The notes: a model not told the origin generated them from the letters alone. Positions 8,447 through 17,403 are shown, numbered from the stretch's first letter. The stretch is DNA of 46,174 nucleotides from an uncultured bacterium (GCA_903958395.1 CAJBSZ010000505.1:1-46174); one strand, 5' to 3'. Numbers and translations: made by a program.

Positions 8447-8475
8447 TTGCGCAGAGGGGGAGGGCTGACTATAAT
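8447..8475 (+). promoter_or_regulatory. candidate promoter of the polyprenyl synthase gene
   Basis: A perfect TATAAT (8470-8475) sits 17 bp after TTGCGC (8447-8452). It lies between an upstream in-frame GTG at 8441 and the ATG at 8498, which argues against the longer reading. The expected transcript start near 8482 leaves a leader of only about 15-20 nt. The 8264-8497 gap (234 bp) holds only this, the ech promoter and the palindrome. Confidence 0.5.
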
Positions 8476-8497
8476 CCCTGCCCGTGTGAGAAAGGAA

Positions 8498-9391
8498 ATG
8501 GCTGTGGATGTTGAACGATATGTTGACGATGTAAAAGAGACGATCCGGACTGTGTTGGAGGGAACAAGCCTCAAGCCCTTGCTCGATCAGGTTTCCGGAT
8601 CCCTTTACGGGGGAAAAATGCTTCGCAGCCGTTTAGCGCTGCGGATGGGCGTTGCGGCCGGCGTTCCCCGGGAAACCCTCACGTGCGGGGCGGCCGCTAT
8701 CGAGATGCTGCATGCGGCCAGCCTGCTTCATGATGATGTGATTGACGGGGCCGACATGCGACGGGGCTCGCCCGCGTTCTGGATCAGTCGAGGAACCTCA
8801 GGGTCCGTCCTTGTGGGCGACTTGATGGTGTGCCTGGCGTTCTCCCTGATTATGAAGACAGAATCACGCGAGTTGATTCCTGAGTTCGTCAATCGCTCCA
8901 GGGAAATGTGTGAGGCTGAAGTCGAGCAGGAACTGGTCCGGCGCGAAACGCCCGACTGGCCGCTCTCCGTCTCTCTTGCCCGGAGGAAAACCGGATCGCT
9001 ATTCGCCTTTGTCGGATATCTGGCAGGAAGCCAGTCGTCTGAACTGGGCCCCATTTTGCGGGAGTGCGGCTATTTGGCCGGGACAGCCTACCAGTTGGCG
9101 GATGATTTGTTTGACGGGTATGGGGATCAGGCGTCTTCGGACAAATCGCTTGGGCGTGACGCCTTAAAACCCAAGGTCACGGCGGCATCGGGATGGAAAT
9201 TCGACCGTGCCGGAGCCCCGGCGGATCCGGTGGTCTATATCGGGGAACTGTGCGCAAAGGCCGATGCACTTCTCGCCGGGTTCCCGCTCGTACAGGCTGC
9301 GTGGCGTGAATTTATGAAGCAGGAGTTTTCCCCCTCGATCGATAAATTCGTGAAGGGCTTCTCCGCGGGACTGACGGCTTCTGCCGGGTGA
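8498..9391 (+). CDS. Polyprenyl diphosphate synthase
   Basis: Trans-isoprenyl chain elongation enzyme of 297 residues. The first aspartate-rich motif is HDDVID (D79, D80, D83) with R88/R89 after it, and the second is DDLFD (D202, D203, D206); RKTGSLF carries the conserved KT. This is the heptaprenyl/octaprenyl-type architecture, making the side chain of a quinone or an undecaprenyl-like lipid; chain length cannot be read directly. Start is ATG 8498 with GAGAAAGGA very close; a GTG at 8504 (VDVERYVDD) has better spacing and may be the real start. Lying between ech and nuo, it plausibly supplies the menaquinone tail. It converges on the SDR gene with a 4-bp gap. Confidence 0.88.
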   Translation: MAVDVERYVDDVKETIRTVLEGTSLKPLLDQVSGSLYGGKMLRSRLALRMGVAAGVPRETLTCGAAAIEMLHAASLLHDDVIDGADMRRGSPAFWISRGTSGSVLVGDLMVCLAFSLIMKTESRELIPEFVNRSREMCEAEVEQELVRRETPDWPLSVSLARRKTGSLFAFVGYLAGSQSSELGPILRECGYLAGTAYQLADDLFDGYGDQASSDKSLGRDALKPKVTAASGWKFDRAGAPADPVVYIGELCAKADALLAGFPLVQAAWREFMKQEFSPSIDKFVKGFSAGLTASAG

Positions 9392-9395
9392 CCGG

Positions 9396-10886
9396 TTAAC
9401 TGCGCTTCTCGATCTGCCGGATCAAATCATTAAAAATGAAATGGTGGAACGGAAGACACGCATACCAGTAGAGTTTTCCCCATACGCGGTCGGTGTGGAA
9501 GAAGGCCTTGACCCCGAGGCGGTTTCCGTGATCGCCCGGTTCAATCGTGAATCGCAACCAGGCCCGGCCCGGTAATTTCATTTCCGCACGCAGGAGCAAC
9601 ATCGCATCGGGCTGGAGTTGTTCCACCCGCCAGAAATCGACCACATCATTGATCCGGAGTTGTGTCTGGTTCCGTCGGCCACGGGAGGTTCCGACCCCCA
9701 TGAACATCCGGTCGAGAAGCCCCCTGAGTCGCCACAACCAGTTCGAATTGAACCATCCCTCATCGCCTCCGATTCGGCTGATGGATTCAAAAAGGACGGC
9801 CGCGCTTTTGAGTGTCGGGAGGGAATATTCCGTGGTGTAGCGGGGAACGGTCCCGAGCTCGTTCAATTTAATCGCCAGTTCCCAGGCCGGCGGATAGGCG
9901 TCGGACCAACGCGTGTGAACCCGATCCTGTTCTTCCCGCGTCATCGCCATCAGGACGGCGTTACGATACGTCATGGGCGTGAAGGGAATCAGATCCAGAA
10001 TGCGATTGTTGCGACAAACCACCTCGTTGACGACGCCCTCCATCAGGCACCAGGTGATGGCGTGGGGTACCGGAGTCAGCAGGCTGATGACATACGATGT
10101 GAGTTTGATGGGCAGGGGGGGTGAAACGGGGAACCAGCGTCTCCGGCCCAGAATGGCGGCCATCGACCGGATCATATCCTCGTAACTGAGGATGTCGGGC
10201 CCCCCGATATCGAAGGACTGTCCGACGGTCTCCGGCGTCTCAAGAACGCCGACCAGGAGCAGGATGACATCATGGATACTGATGGGTTGGCATCGGGTAC
10301 GGGCCCAGGAGGGAATGGGGATGACCGGCAATTTCCCGACCAGATGGTGGAGAATTTCATAGGAGGCGCTGCCCGCGCCAATGATGATGGCGGCCCTTAG
10401 TACGGTGACGGGCACCGGGCCCTGTTGTAGCGCCGCCCCAACAGCCATCCGGCTCCGAAGGTGCGTGGAGTGTCCGCCCTGTTCATCGCCGAGTCCGCCC
10501 AGATAGATAAGGCGGCGGACTCCTTTTTTTTCGGCGGCGGTCCGGAAATTCTCCGCCACCTTGATTTCAACGCGTTCGAGTTTTTCCGGGCCGAGCAGAA
10601 GCGAATGGATCAGGAAATACGCCGTATCGATGCCCTCCATCGCCATTTCAACCTGACCGAGGCTCTGAGCGTCCGCGACAACAATTTCCACGTTTTTCCA
10701 GCGATGGGCGAGTTCAGGGGAGGGGGCGCGAACCATGATGCGCACCGAGTACCCCCGGGTGAGGAGCGCGGGAACCAATTGCCCTCCGATGTAACCGGTT
10801 GCCCCCGTGATCAGGACTTTGCCGATTTCCGGTTGGGGCCGGGTAGGCAGGAGTTCGCACATCAGTTCGGCATCGGCACGTTCCAT
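9396..10886 (-). CDS. NAD(P)-binding SDR with DUF2867-like C-terminal domain, at the end of the nuo operon
   Basis: 496 residues from the ATG at 10886; a TTG at 10922 would add 12 residues. The N-terminal half is an atypical short-chain dehydrogenase with the Rossmann motif GATGYIGGQLVPALL, then YLGGLGD and LRAAIIIGAGS, like the NmrA/NDUFA9/YbjT group. The C-terminal part from about residue 330 (WSDAYPPAWELAI to the terminal WYACLPFHHFIF.DLI) resembles the DUF2867 domain found in such proteins, related to START-like lipid-binding folds. It starts 56 bp after the nuoN stop on the same strand and is probably cotranscribed. Substrate unknown; a role in complex I assembly or quinone chemistry is inference. 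Confidence 0.75.
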   Translation of the reverse strand: MERADAELMCELLPTRPQPEIGKVLITGATGYIGGQLVPALLTRGYSVRIMVRAPSPELAHRWKNVEIVVADAQSLGQVEMAMEGIDTAYFLIHSLLLGPEKLERVEIKVAENFRTAAEKKGVRRLIYLGGLGDEQGGHSTHLRSRMAVGAALQQGPVPVTVLRAAIIIGAGSASYEILHHLVGKLPVIPIPSWARTRCQPISIHDVILLLVGVLETPETVGQSFDIGGPDILSYEDMIRSMAAILGRRRWFPVSPPLPIKLTSYVISLLTPVPHAITWCLMEGVVNEVVCRNNRILDLIPFTPMTYRNAVLMAMTREEQDRVHTRWSDAYPPAWELAIKLNELGTVPRYTTEYSLPTLKSAAVLFESISRIGGDEGWFNSNWLWRLRGLLDRMFMGVGTSRGRRNQTQLRINDVVDFWRVEQLQPDAMLLLRAEMKLPGRAWLRFTIEPGDHGNRLGVKAFFHTDRVWGKLYWYACLPFHHFIFNDLIRQIEKRS

Positions 10887-10942
10887 GTGAGGAATAGTAC
10901 GTCGTCCTGACAGGTAACGCAACTATCCGCTGAGACGTGCTG

Positions 10943-12367
10943 TTATAGAGCCGTGGCGCGGACGGCGGCGAGGGCGAGGTCCAGCAGGAAGGAGGGCATG
11001 ACGCCTAGTAGCACAACGATCACCAGAAGAACCAGTCCCAGTGAAGAATTGATGGCGCCGAGCCTGACGGTTGGCCGGTCTCCGGCATCACTGAAATACA
11101 TGACCCGCACAACGGTCAGGTAGTAGTAGATCCCGATGGCGGTATTTACCGCCGCCACGATGACCAGCATGATCAGGCCACTCCGGAGTGCCTCGGTCAG
11201 GAGGAAGAACTTGCCCATGAATCCCGCAAAGGGCGGAATCCCGGCGAGCGCAAACATGCTGACGCCCAGGATCAAGGCCGCCAGGGGCGAGCGGGAATGC
11301 AGTCCGGAAAGATCCTCAATCAGCACATTCTCTCCGGTGCGGGATACGAGGCAGATGACTAGAAACGCCGCCAGGCTCATGACCACAAACCCGAAAATAT
11401 AGAAGATCGCCGCCGCGTAGCCGGTGTCGCGCAAGGTGACCAGGCCCAGCAGCACATACCCGGCATGCGCAATACTGGAATAGGCGAGCATCCGCTTGAT
11501 GTCTTTCTGAGCAAGCGCCGCCAGATTTCCAAAGCCCATCGAGGCAATCGCGATTACGGTGAGTACCGCAGCCAGGACATGGTCGGAGGGATTCGCACAC
11601 AATAAAAACCGGATCATCACCGCCATCACGGCGGCCTTGGGTGCCCCGGCGATGAACGCGGTTGTTTCATTGGAAGCCCCCTGGTAGACATCCGGCGCCC
11701 ATAGGTGCATGGGGAACGCCGCCAACTTGAATAAAAGCCCCCCGAGAACCAGAAGAATGCCGACGATGGCGGATGGATCGTTCCAGCGCTGCAGAAGAGC
11801 GGGGGCAATATCATGGAAATAGGTGGATCCCGTCAGGCCGAAAATATAGCTCATGCCAAACAGCATGATGCCCGTCGCCACAATTCCAAACATCACATAT
11901 TTGGCCGCGGACTCCATCTGGATGCGAAGGCCGGGGCGCTCCTGGCGCAACGGCACAAGGAGGAAAAGAGCGTAGGAGGCCAGTTCCAGGGCGACAAACA
12001 AGGTGATCAGCTCAATACTGCTCACCAGAATCATCAACCCCAACGTGCCCAGCAGCAGGAACAGGAAATACTCAGGCCGGATATCCTCGCGGATATCCTT
12101 GAGCAGGTTTCCGAAAATGGCCACCCCGGCCAGCCCCAGCAAAATAAACACCTTGAACAACTGGGAATACAGGTCGATCCGCAGGGCGTGCTGGAAGAGT
12201 TCCCCGTGCCAGGCAAGCGAAAGCAGGCTCAGGGCCAATGCCAGCAGCGCGGTGACGGTCGTGACGACGGCGGCCAGTCTTGCCCGTCCCTGGCCGAGGC
12301 TGACCGTAAAGACGGCCAGACTGCCGAGGATGACTACAAGTTCAGGCGAAAACAGTTTCAGAATCAT
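10943..12367 (-). CDS. nuoN: NADH-quinone oxidoreductase subunit N
   Basis: Antiporter-like membrane subunit of complex I, 474 residues with about 14 helices. TM5 glutamate (LFVALELASYALFLL), TM7 lysine (LLFKLAAFPMHLWAPDVYQGA) and the TM12 lysine (GFMGKFFLL) are all present. The PDVYQGA signature distinguishes NuoN from NuoL and NuoM. It is the last canonical gene of the operon, 18 bp after nuoM, and is followed by the SDR gene. Confidence 0.96.
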   Translation of the reverse strand: MILKLFSPELVVILGSLAVFTVSLGQGRARLAAVVTTVTALLALALSLLSLAWHGELFQHALRIDLYSQLFKVFILLGLAGVAIFGNLLKDIREDIRPEYFLFLLLGTLGLMILVSSIELITLFVALELASYALFLLVPLRQERPGLRIQMESAAKYVMFGIVATGIMLFGMSYIFGLTGSTYFHDIAPALLQRWNDPSAIVGILLVLGGLLFKLAAFPMHLWAPDVYQGASNETTAFIAGAPKAAVMAVMIRFLLCANPSDHVLAAVLTVIAIASMGFGNLAALAQKDIKRMLAYSSIAHAGYVLLGLVTLRDTGYAAAIFYIFGFVVMSLAAFLVICLVSRTGENVLIEDLSGLHSRSPLAALILGVSMFALAGIPPFAGFMGKFFLLTEALRSGLIMLVIVAAVNTAIGIYYYLTVVRVMYFSDAGDRPTVRLGAINSSLGLVLLVIVVLLGVMPSFLLDLALAAVRATAL

Positions 12368-12385
12368 GGTGAATCGCTTCCCGGT

Positions 12386-13882
12386 CTAGAGTTTAAGTCC
12401 CGCATGAAATTGTTGGAGCAGGTGGGCGACACTGGCATGGAACGTATCCATGAACGCCGTGGGCGCCAGGCCGATCCACAGCACGAGGATCAGCAACGGT
12501 GCGAGGGTAATGATTTCCCTCGTGTTCAAATCCTTGAGTCCGGAGGTGCCGGGATTGGAAACGCCACCCCAGATGATGCGCTGGATCATGCGAAGCATGT
12601 AGGCTGCGCCCAGGACTACGCCCGGGATGGCCAGCGCGGCAATCTTTCCGGAAAAGGTAAACGCCCCGGCCAATACCAGGAACTCGCCGATAAAACTGTT
12701 GGTGCCGGGAAAGGCCAGGGAGGAAAGGCTGAATATGGCCAGGGCGGTGACATAGATCGGCATGACTTTCCCGATGCCCGTTGCGTTCGCCAATTCCCGA
12801 CTGTGGGTTCGCTCATAAATCATGCCGACACACAGGAAGAGTGCCCCGGTGGTGATCCCGTGGTTGATCATCTGGAGCATGGCCCCCTCAACCCCGTTCG
12901 TATTCAGGACAAAGATTCCCAGCGTGACAAAACCCATGTGCGCGACGCTGGAGTAGGCCACCAGGCGCTTCATGTCGGTCTGGGCCAGTGCCGTGAGACC
13001 GCCGTAGATAATCCCGACGATCGACAGCCCGATGACGACCGGCGCGAACGCCTCGACGCCCAACGGGGTGATGGGGAGACAGAACCGGAGAAAACCGTAG
13101 GTTCCCATTTTGAGGAGCACACTGGCCAGGAGCACGCTACCCGCCGTCGGGGCTTCCACGTGGGCCGCCGGAAGCCACGTGTGGAACGGGAACATCGGAA
13201 CCTTGATGGCGAACCCGATGAAAAATGCCAGGAACAGCCACTTCTGGAGCGAGGCGGCGAGCGGCAGACCCATCAGGGCCGGAATCGAGAAGGTGTGCGG
13301 CGCGCTGTGCAGGTAGAGCGCGATGATGGCCACCGGCAACAGCACCGACCCGGCCAGCGTGTAGAGGAAAAACTTGACTGAGGCGTAGATTTTTCGCGGT
13401 CCGCCCCAGACGCCGATAAGCAGGAACATGGGAATCAGCATCGCTTCCCAGAAAATATAGAACAGCACAAAATCAAGCGATAGGAAGACTCCGAGCATCG
13501 AGGTTTCCATCACGAGAATGCACGCGAGGAACTCCTTTACTCGCTTTTCGATGGCATTCCACGAGCACAGTACGCACAGGGGCATCAAGAGGGTGGTCAT
13601 GATCACCAGAAGCAGACTGATTCCATCGACACCCAGGGTGTAGCAGATGTTCAACGAGGGGATCCACCGGGCTGTCTCGGCAAACTGGTATTGGGCGGTC
13701 GAGAGATCAAAGCCGGTGTAGAGCTTGAGCGACAGTGCGGCGTTGACGAGCGTCACGCCCAGAACCCAGATCTTGGCGACCCGGGCTCCCCTCATCAACG
13801 GCAGAAGGCAGGCGCCTGCCAGAGGCAGAAAAATCAGGACGCTCAGGAGCGGCCACGAACCATTAAAAAGAAAGACATCCAT
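12386..13882 (-). CDS. nuoM: NADH-quinone oxidoreductase subunit M
   Basis: 498 residues, proton-pumping antiporter-like subunit. Key residues: TM5 glutamate in FYIFWEAMLIPMFLLIG, TM7 lysine in FAIKVPMFPFHTWLPAAHVEAPT, and the TM12 glutamate in FIGEFLVL that is typical of NuoM (lysine in NuoL/N). The ATG at 13882 follows GAGG with a 6-bp spacer; this ribosome-binding site lies over the last codons of the upstream NuoL-like gene, suggesting coupled translation. Confidence 0.97.
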   Translation of the reverse strand: MDVFLFNGSWPLLSVLIFLPLAGACLLPLMRGARVAKIWVLGVTLVNAALSLKLYTGFDLSTAQYQFAETARWIPSLNICYTLGVDGISLLLVIMTTLLMPLCVLCSWNAIEKRVKEFLACILVMETSMLGVFLSLDFVLFYIFWEAMLIPMFLLIGVWGGPRKIYASVKFFLYTLAGSVLLPVAIIALYLHSAPHTFSIPALMGLPLAASLQKWLFLAFFIGFAIKVPMFPFHTWLPAAHVEAPTAGSVLLASVLLKMGTYGFLRFCLPITPLGVEAFAPVVIGLSIVGIIYGGLTALAQTDMKRLVAYSSVAHMGFVTLGIFVLNTNGVEGAMLQMINHGITTGALFLCVGMIYERTHSRELANATGIGKVMPIYVTALAIFSLSSLAFPGTNSFIGEFLVLAGAFTFSGKIAALAIPGVVLGAAYMLRMIQRIIWGGVSNPGTSGLKDLNTREIITLAPLLILVLWIGLAPTAFMDTFHASVAHLLQQFHAGLKL

Positions 13883-13885
13883 ACT

Positions 13886-15679
13886 TTACCTCAAGCTGAC
13901 CATCACGAAGATCAACAACACGACCATCATGGCCACGGCGCTGAATAGATTAACCTGCAATTGAGCTGTCTGAAGATGCCGGATGCGGTCGCCGGAACTA
14001 CGCACCGTGCGGGCCAGGCCGTCCACCACGCCATCAATCACATTCCAGTCGAATGCCGCGGACGCCTTGGCCGATACGACCAGCCAGACCAGGCCGAAGA
14101 CGCGGTACCCTTCACTCACCCAGGTATCAACCGCCTGCAGCGGCTTGGTGGCGATCCATCGCACTGCCCGTCCGCTCATGCGGTAGAGCCAGTCCACATC
14201 CAGGCTGATGGTGGGGGTGGGAACCAGTTTCTTCACAAACAGGAAAAAGCCCACGGCGGTGAAGAGCAGGATCTGGAGCGTCTCAGAAACATGGTAGGCC
14301 GTATAGGGATGATAGTCCACCGGCTGATGGGGCAGCATCTGGTACAGATAGGGGGTATAGCAGCCGATGAAGATGCAGAAGAAGGACATGATCGCCATGG
14401 CTGCGATCATATTCCACGGGGGATCCTTCGCGAGATCCCAGGTTTCCTTGCTGCAGTTGTTCTTCCCGAACCAGATGAAGTACGGCACCTTCAGTCCGGT
14501 ATGGAGGAACGTTCCCGCCGAGGCGAGCATCAACAGGAAGGCCCACGTGTTTTTGTGTTCCTCAAATCCCGCCGCCACGATCATGGACTTGCTGACGAAT
14601 CCGCTGAAGAGCGGGAAGGCCGAGATGGATAGGCCGCCGATCAGGGTGAAGGCAAAGGCCCAGGGCATTTTTTTGTAAAGACCGCCCAACTCGGTGAACT
14701 TGCTCTTTCCGGTCATCATCAGCACGGACCCTGTTCCCATGAAGAGCAGACCTTTGTAAAGAATGTGCGCGAAGGCATGGGCGCAGGCCCCGTTGATGGC
14801 CATTTGGGTTCCGATGCCGACCCCCGCTACCATGTAGCCGACCTGGCTGATGATGTGATAGGCGAGAAGTTTGCGGGAATCGTTTTCCAGCACGGCGTAG
14901 ACCACGCCGTAGATGGCCATGATGACCCCGAGAGGCAGGAGAATTTCCATGCCGGCAAACCCGCGGCATAGGGCATAGATGGCCGTTTTGGTCGTGAAGG
15001 CGCATAGGAAGACCGAGCCGGTGACCGTGGCCCCGCTGTAGGCGTCAGGCAACCATCCATGGAAGGGCGGCACGGCGGCGTTCAGGAGAAACCCGATGAG
15101 GATCAGCCAGGTGGAGAGATCCGGATGGGCCACATCAACCAATCCGAAGGAATAGTCTCCGCCAGTTGCCTGATACCGGAGAATGATGCCGCCCAAAAGG
15201 CAGAGTCCGCCCACCACGTGAACCATCAGGTAGCGATAGCCCGTTCCCTGGGAAGTTTTGCTTCCCCGCAACCAGATCAGGAAGACCGAGGAAAACGCCA
15301 TCAGTTCCCAGAACAGGAATAGGACCAGGTAATCGCCGGCATAGATCACGCCCAGCGAACCGGCCACATAACACCAGGCGGCTGAATGGTCGGCGGCCCG
15401 TTTGACGTGCATTCCGTAAAAGCTGCCCAGAACGCACATGAGCCCCATGATGTACCCGAATACCTGGCTCAGCTTGTCCACTCGCCCGAAGGTCAGCGTC
15501 CAGTCCAGGAACTGAACCGTGCCGAAGGTTCCGTGGGCAAGGCTTGCAATACGCGCGAAGGCCAGCAGTGGAATCCCCAGCAACAAGGCGCTGCGCGCCT
15601 TGCCGCGGACAAACGGAACCAGCAGTGCGCCTACCAGCAGGATTACGGAAGGATGGATCCAGAGCTCACTCATCGCCAT
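13886..15679 (-). CDS. NuoL-like complex I subunit (MrpD-type core with long C-terminal lateral helix)
   Basis: 597 residues from ATG 15679, chosen because GAGG stands 6 bp before it; ATGs at 15691 and 15673 are alternatives. The core is of the MrpD-like family seen in deltaproteobacterial Nuo clusters (PPFHGWLPDAYSGATVTGSVFL). TM5 glutamate (LFLFWELMAFSS) and TM8 lysine (AFTTKTAIYAL) are present, but the TM7 lysine position holds asparagine (LLNAAVPPFH). The C-terminus has the NuoL pattern: a VDWLY start, an amphipathic stretch, VIDG, RHLQTAQLQ and a final helix. This is the lateral helix that braces the membrane arm, and it looks 24-29 residues longer than in ordinary NuoL. No other NuoL is in the operon, so it should be the distal subunit. 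Confidence 0.85.
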   Translation of the reverse strand: MAMSELWIHPSVILLVGALLVPFVRGKARSALLLGIPLLAFARIASLAHGTFGTVQFLDWTLTFGRVDKLSQVFGYIMGLMCVLGSFYGMHVKRAADHSAAWCYVAGSLGVIYAGDYLVLFLFWELMAFSSVFLIWLRGSKTSQGTGYRYLMVHVVGGLCLLGGIILRYQATGGDYSFGLVDVAHPDLSTWLILIGFLLNAAVPPFHGWLPDAYSGATVTGSVFLCAFTTKTAIYALCRGFAGMEILLPLGVIMAIYGVVYAVLENDSRKLLAYHIISQVGYMVAGVGIGTQMAINGACAHAFAHILYKGLLFMGTGSVLMMTGKSKFTELGGLYKKMPWAFAFTLIGGLSISAFPLFSGFVSKSMIVAAGFEEHKNTWAFLLMLASAGTFLHTGLKVPYFIWFGKNNCSKETWDLAKDPPWNMIAAMAIMSFFCIFIGCYTPYLYQMLPHQPVDYHPYTAYHVSETLQILLFTAVGFFLFVKKLVPTPTISLDVDWLYRMSGRAVRWIATKPLQAVDTWVSEGYRVFGLVWLVVSAKASAAFDWNVIDGVVDGLARTVRSSGDRIRHLQTAQLQVNLFSAVAMMVVLLIFVMVSLR

Positions 15680-15923
15680 AATAATCCTCACGTTTCATGA
15701 TGCCGAGGTGTCCATACCACTTGGAGACGAAGATAATGAGCAGACAGGCGATGAACCCGAAACCTGACCAGAACCCAAGCCAGTGCTCAGGCTTGGTATG
15801 AGCGTGTTCCTTGTCCACCAGAAAGAAGTCTCCCACCACCAGCAAGGCCAGGAGAATCGCGCAGATCCAGATCACCAGCCTGAGGTGTTTTTTCAGGAAC
15901 TCAATGAGGGCAATAATGATCAT
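15666..15923 (-). CDS. small two-helix membrane protein of the nuo operon
   Basis: 85 residues: MIIIALIEFLKK, a hydrophobic helix (about residues 15-33), a short charged loop DKEHAHTKPEHW, a second helix (about 47-66) and a polar tail REDYYGDE. Its ATG overlaps the stop of the MrpD-like gene (ATGA), and its end overlaps the start of the NuoL-like gene, so it is translated as part of the operon. I have no named family for it; I recall similar short ORFs beside MrpD-like subunits in Desulfobacterota but cannot verify that. It may be an accessory subunit placed between two antiporter modules. Confidence 0.75.
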   Translation of the reverse strand: MIIIALIEFLKKHLRLVIWICAILLALLVVGDFFLVDKEHAHTKPEHWLGFWSGFGFIACLLIIFVSKWYGHLGIMKREDYYGDE

Positions 15924-17398
15924 AGGAGCGCTCCCTTGATGAGGGTGATGAAAAAGTCGGGATAGACGCCTACGACGATCGAAATCGTTGCCGCAATGAG
16001 GATCGGAACCAGCATGGCGGGAGCGGCTTCCTTGACTCCCTCATGCGAGTCGCCGGCGGGCGGGGTCCCGAAATAGGCCTGATAAACGACCGGCGCGAAA
16101 TAGGCGACATTGAGTATTGTGCTGGTCAGGAGAACGATCACGATTCCCAATTGCTGTGCGTTGATTGCGCCCACCAGCAGATACCACTTGGTGATGAATC
16201 CTCCCACGGGCGGAGCCCCGATCATGCTCAACGAGGCGATGGCAAAGGCCGCAAAGGTCCAGGGCATGGCGCGTCCCAGCCCTTTCATTTCGGAAATGTT
16301 CTTGCGGTGCGAGGCCACATAGATCGCCCCGGCGCAGAAGAAGAGCGTGATCTTCGCGAATGCATGATTCGCGATATGGACGATACCGCCCTCAATGCCT
16401 GCCGGCGTGAGAAGTGCAACGCCAAGAATGACATAAGAGAGCTGGCTGACCGTTGAATAGGCCAGTCGCGCCTTCAAGTTGTCCTTGCTCAGGGCGATCA
16501 GCGAGGCGGCCAGGATGGTGAACGAAACGAAGTAGGCCGTTGGGATGCCCAGATTGAAAGCGTCCATCGTGTTGACGCCGAACACGTAGAGCATGACCCT
16601 CGTGGTTGCGAAGACGCCGACTTTGACAACGGCCACGGCATGCAGCAGGGCGCTGACGGGGGTAGGGGCCACCATGGCGCCCGGCAGCCAGCCATGGAAA
16701 GGCATGATGCCGTTTTTGGCGAAGCCGAGAACCATGCAGACATAGGTGATGGTGACCAGGATCCGGTTGGTTCCGGTCGGGAAGATACCGTTATGCATGT
16801 TGCTTGAGAAATCGAGGGTTCCGCACAGGACATAGGTCAGGATCATCGCCGGCAGGACGAGGCCCTTGGCGGTGGCTGTGAGGTACACCAGATATTTTCG
16901 TGCGCCTTCGTAACCTTCCTGATCCTGATGGTGGGCCACCAGCGGATAGGTGGTGATGCTCACGACTTCATAAAACAGATAGAGTGTGAAGAGGTTGTCG
17001 GAAAATGCGCACCCGATGGCGCCAAACAGGGCCAAGGCAAAACAGGCATTGAAACGAGTCTGGGCATGTTCCTTCAGTCCCCGCATGTACCCCATGGAGT
17101 AGAAGACGGTAATGATCCACAGGAACGAGGCCACCAGGGCGAAAACCATCGAGAAGGAATCAGCCCTCAGGGTTACACTCACTCCGGGCAGTAGCGTGAA
17201 AAGATGATAGACGAGGGTCTGTCCCGCCAGGATCGGCTTGAGCATGGCGCCCACGAGGCCAAAGAGCACGACTGCGGCCAGGAAGGAGCAGCTTTCGCGA
17301 ACGTTGGGACGCCGCTTGTTCAGCATGACCAGAACCGCGCCAGTCAGCGGGGCCAGCAGTGCGGCGATCAGAAGGGGGGATTCAGTGGGAACGGGCAT
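15920..17398 (-). CDS. additional MrpD/NuoM-like antiporter subunit of complex I
   Basis: 492 residues, about 14 helices, without a C-terminal lateral helix. Ion-path residues are all present: TM5 glutamate (LYLFYEVVSITTYPL), TM7 lysine (GFAKNGIMPFHGWLPGAM), TM8 lysine (HAVAVVKVGVFATTRV) and a TM12 lysine (GGFITKWYLL). It is closest in pattern to the subunit D family of Mrp-type monovalent cation/H+ antiporters. It lies where nuoL normally follows nuoK, and it comes in addition to the NuoL-like, NuoM and NuoN proteins, giving four antiporter modules. Whether it moves H+ or Na+ cannot be told. Its ATG is 5 bp after the nuoK stop. Confidence 0.85.
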   Translation of the reverse strand: MPVPTESPLLIAALLAPLTGAVLVMLNKRRPNVRESCSFLAAVVLFGLVGAMLKPILAGQTLVYHLFTLLPGVSVTLRADSFSMVFALVASFLWIITVFYSMGYMRGLKEHAQTRFNACFALALFGAIGCAFSDNLFTLYLFYEVVSITTYPLVAHHQDQEGYEGARKYLVYLTATAKGLVLPAMILTYVLCGTLDFSSNMHNGIFPTGTNRILVTITYVCMVLGFAKNGIMPFHGWLPGAMVAPTPVSALLHAVAVVKVGVFATTRVMLYVFGVNTMDAFNLGIPTAYFVSFTILAASLIALSKDNLKARLAYSTVSQLSYVILGVALLTPAGIEGGIVHIANHAFAKITLFFCAGAIYVASHRKNISEMKGLGRAMPWTFAAFAIASLSMIGAPPVGGFITKWYLLVGAINAQQLGIVIVLLTSTILNVAYFAPVVYQAYFGTPPAGDSHEGVKEAAPAMLVPILIAATISIVVGVYPDFFITLIKGALL

Positions 17399-17403
17399 AC
17401 GTG

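Noticed and set aside
11813-13381. 522-codon plus-strand open frame over nuoN/nuoM
   Set aside because: It lies antisense to two clear nuo genes, its product is rich in Q, H, R, D and G without any domain, and such frames are common opposite GC-rich membrane protein genes.
13961-14632. 223-codon plus-strand frame over the NuoL-like gene
   Set aside because: Antisense shadow with the same low-complexity composition.
15920-17398. A free-standing Mrp antiporter operon
   Set aside because: No MrpA, B, C, E, F or G is present and the gene is embedded between nuoK and the NuoL-like gene.
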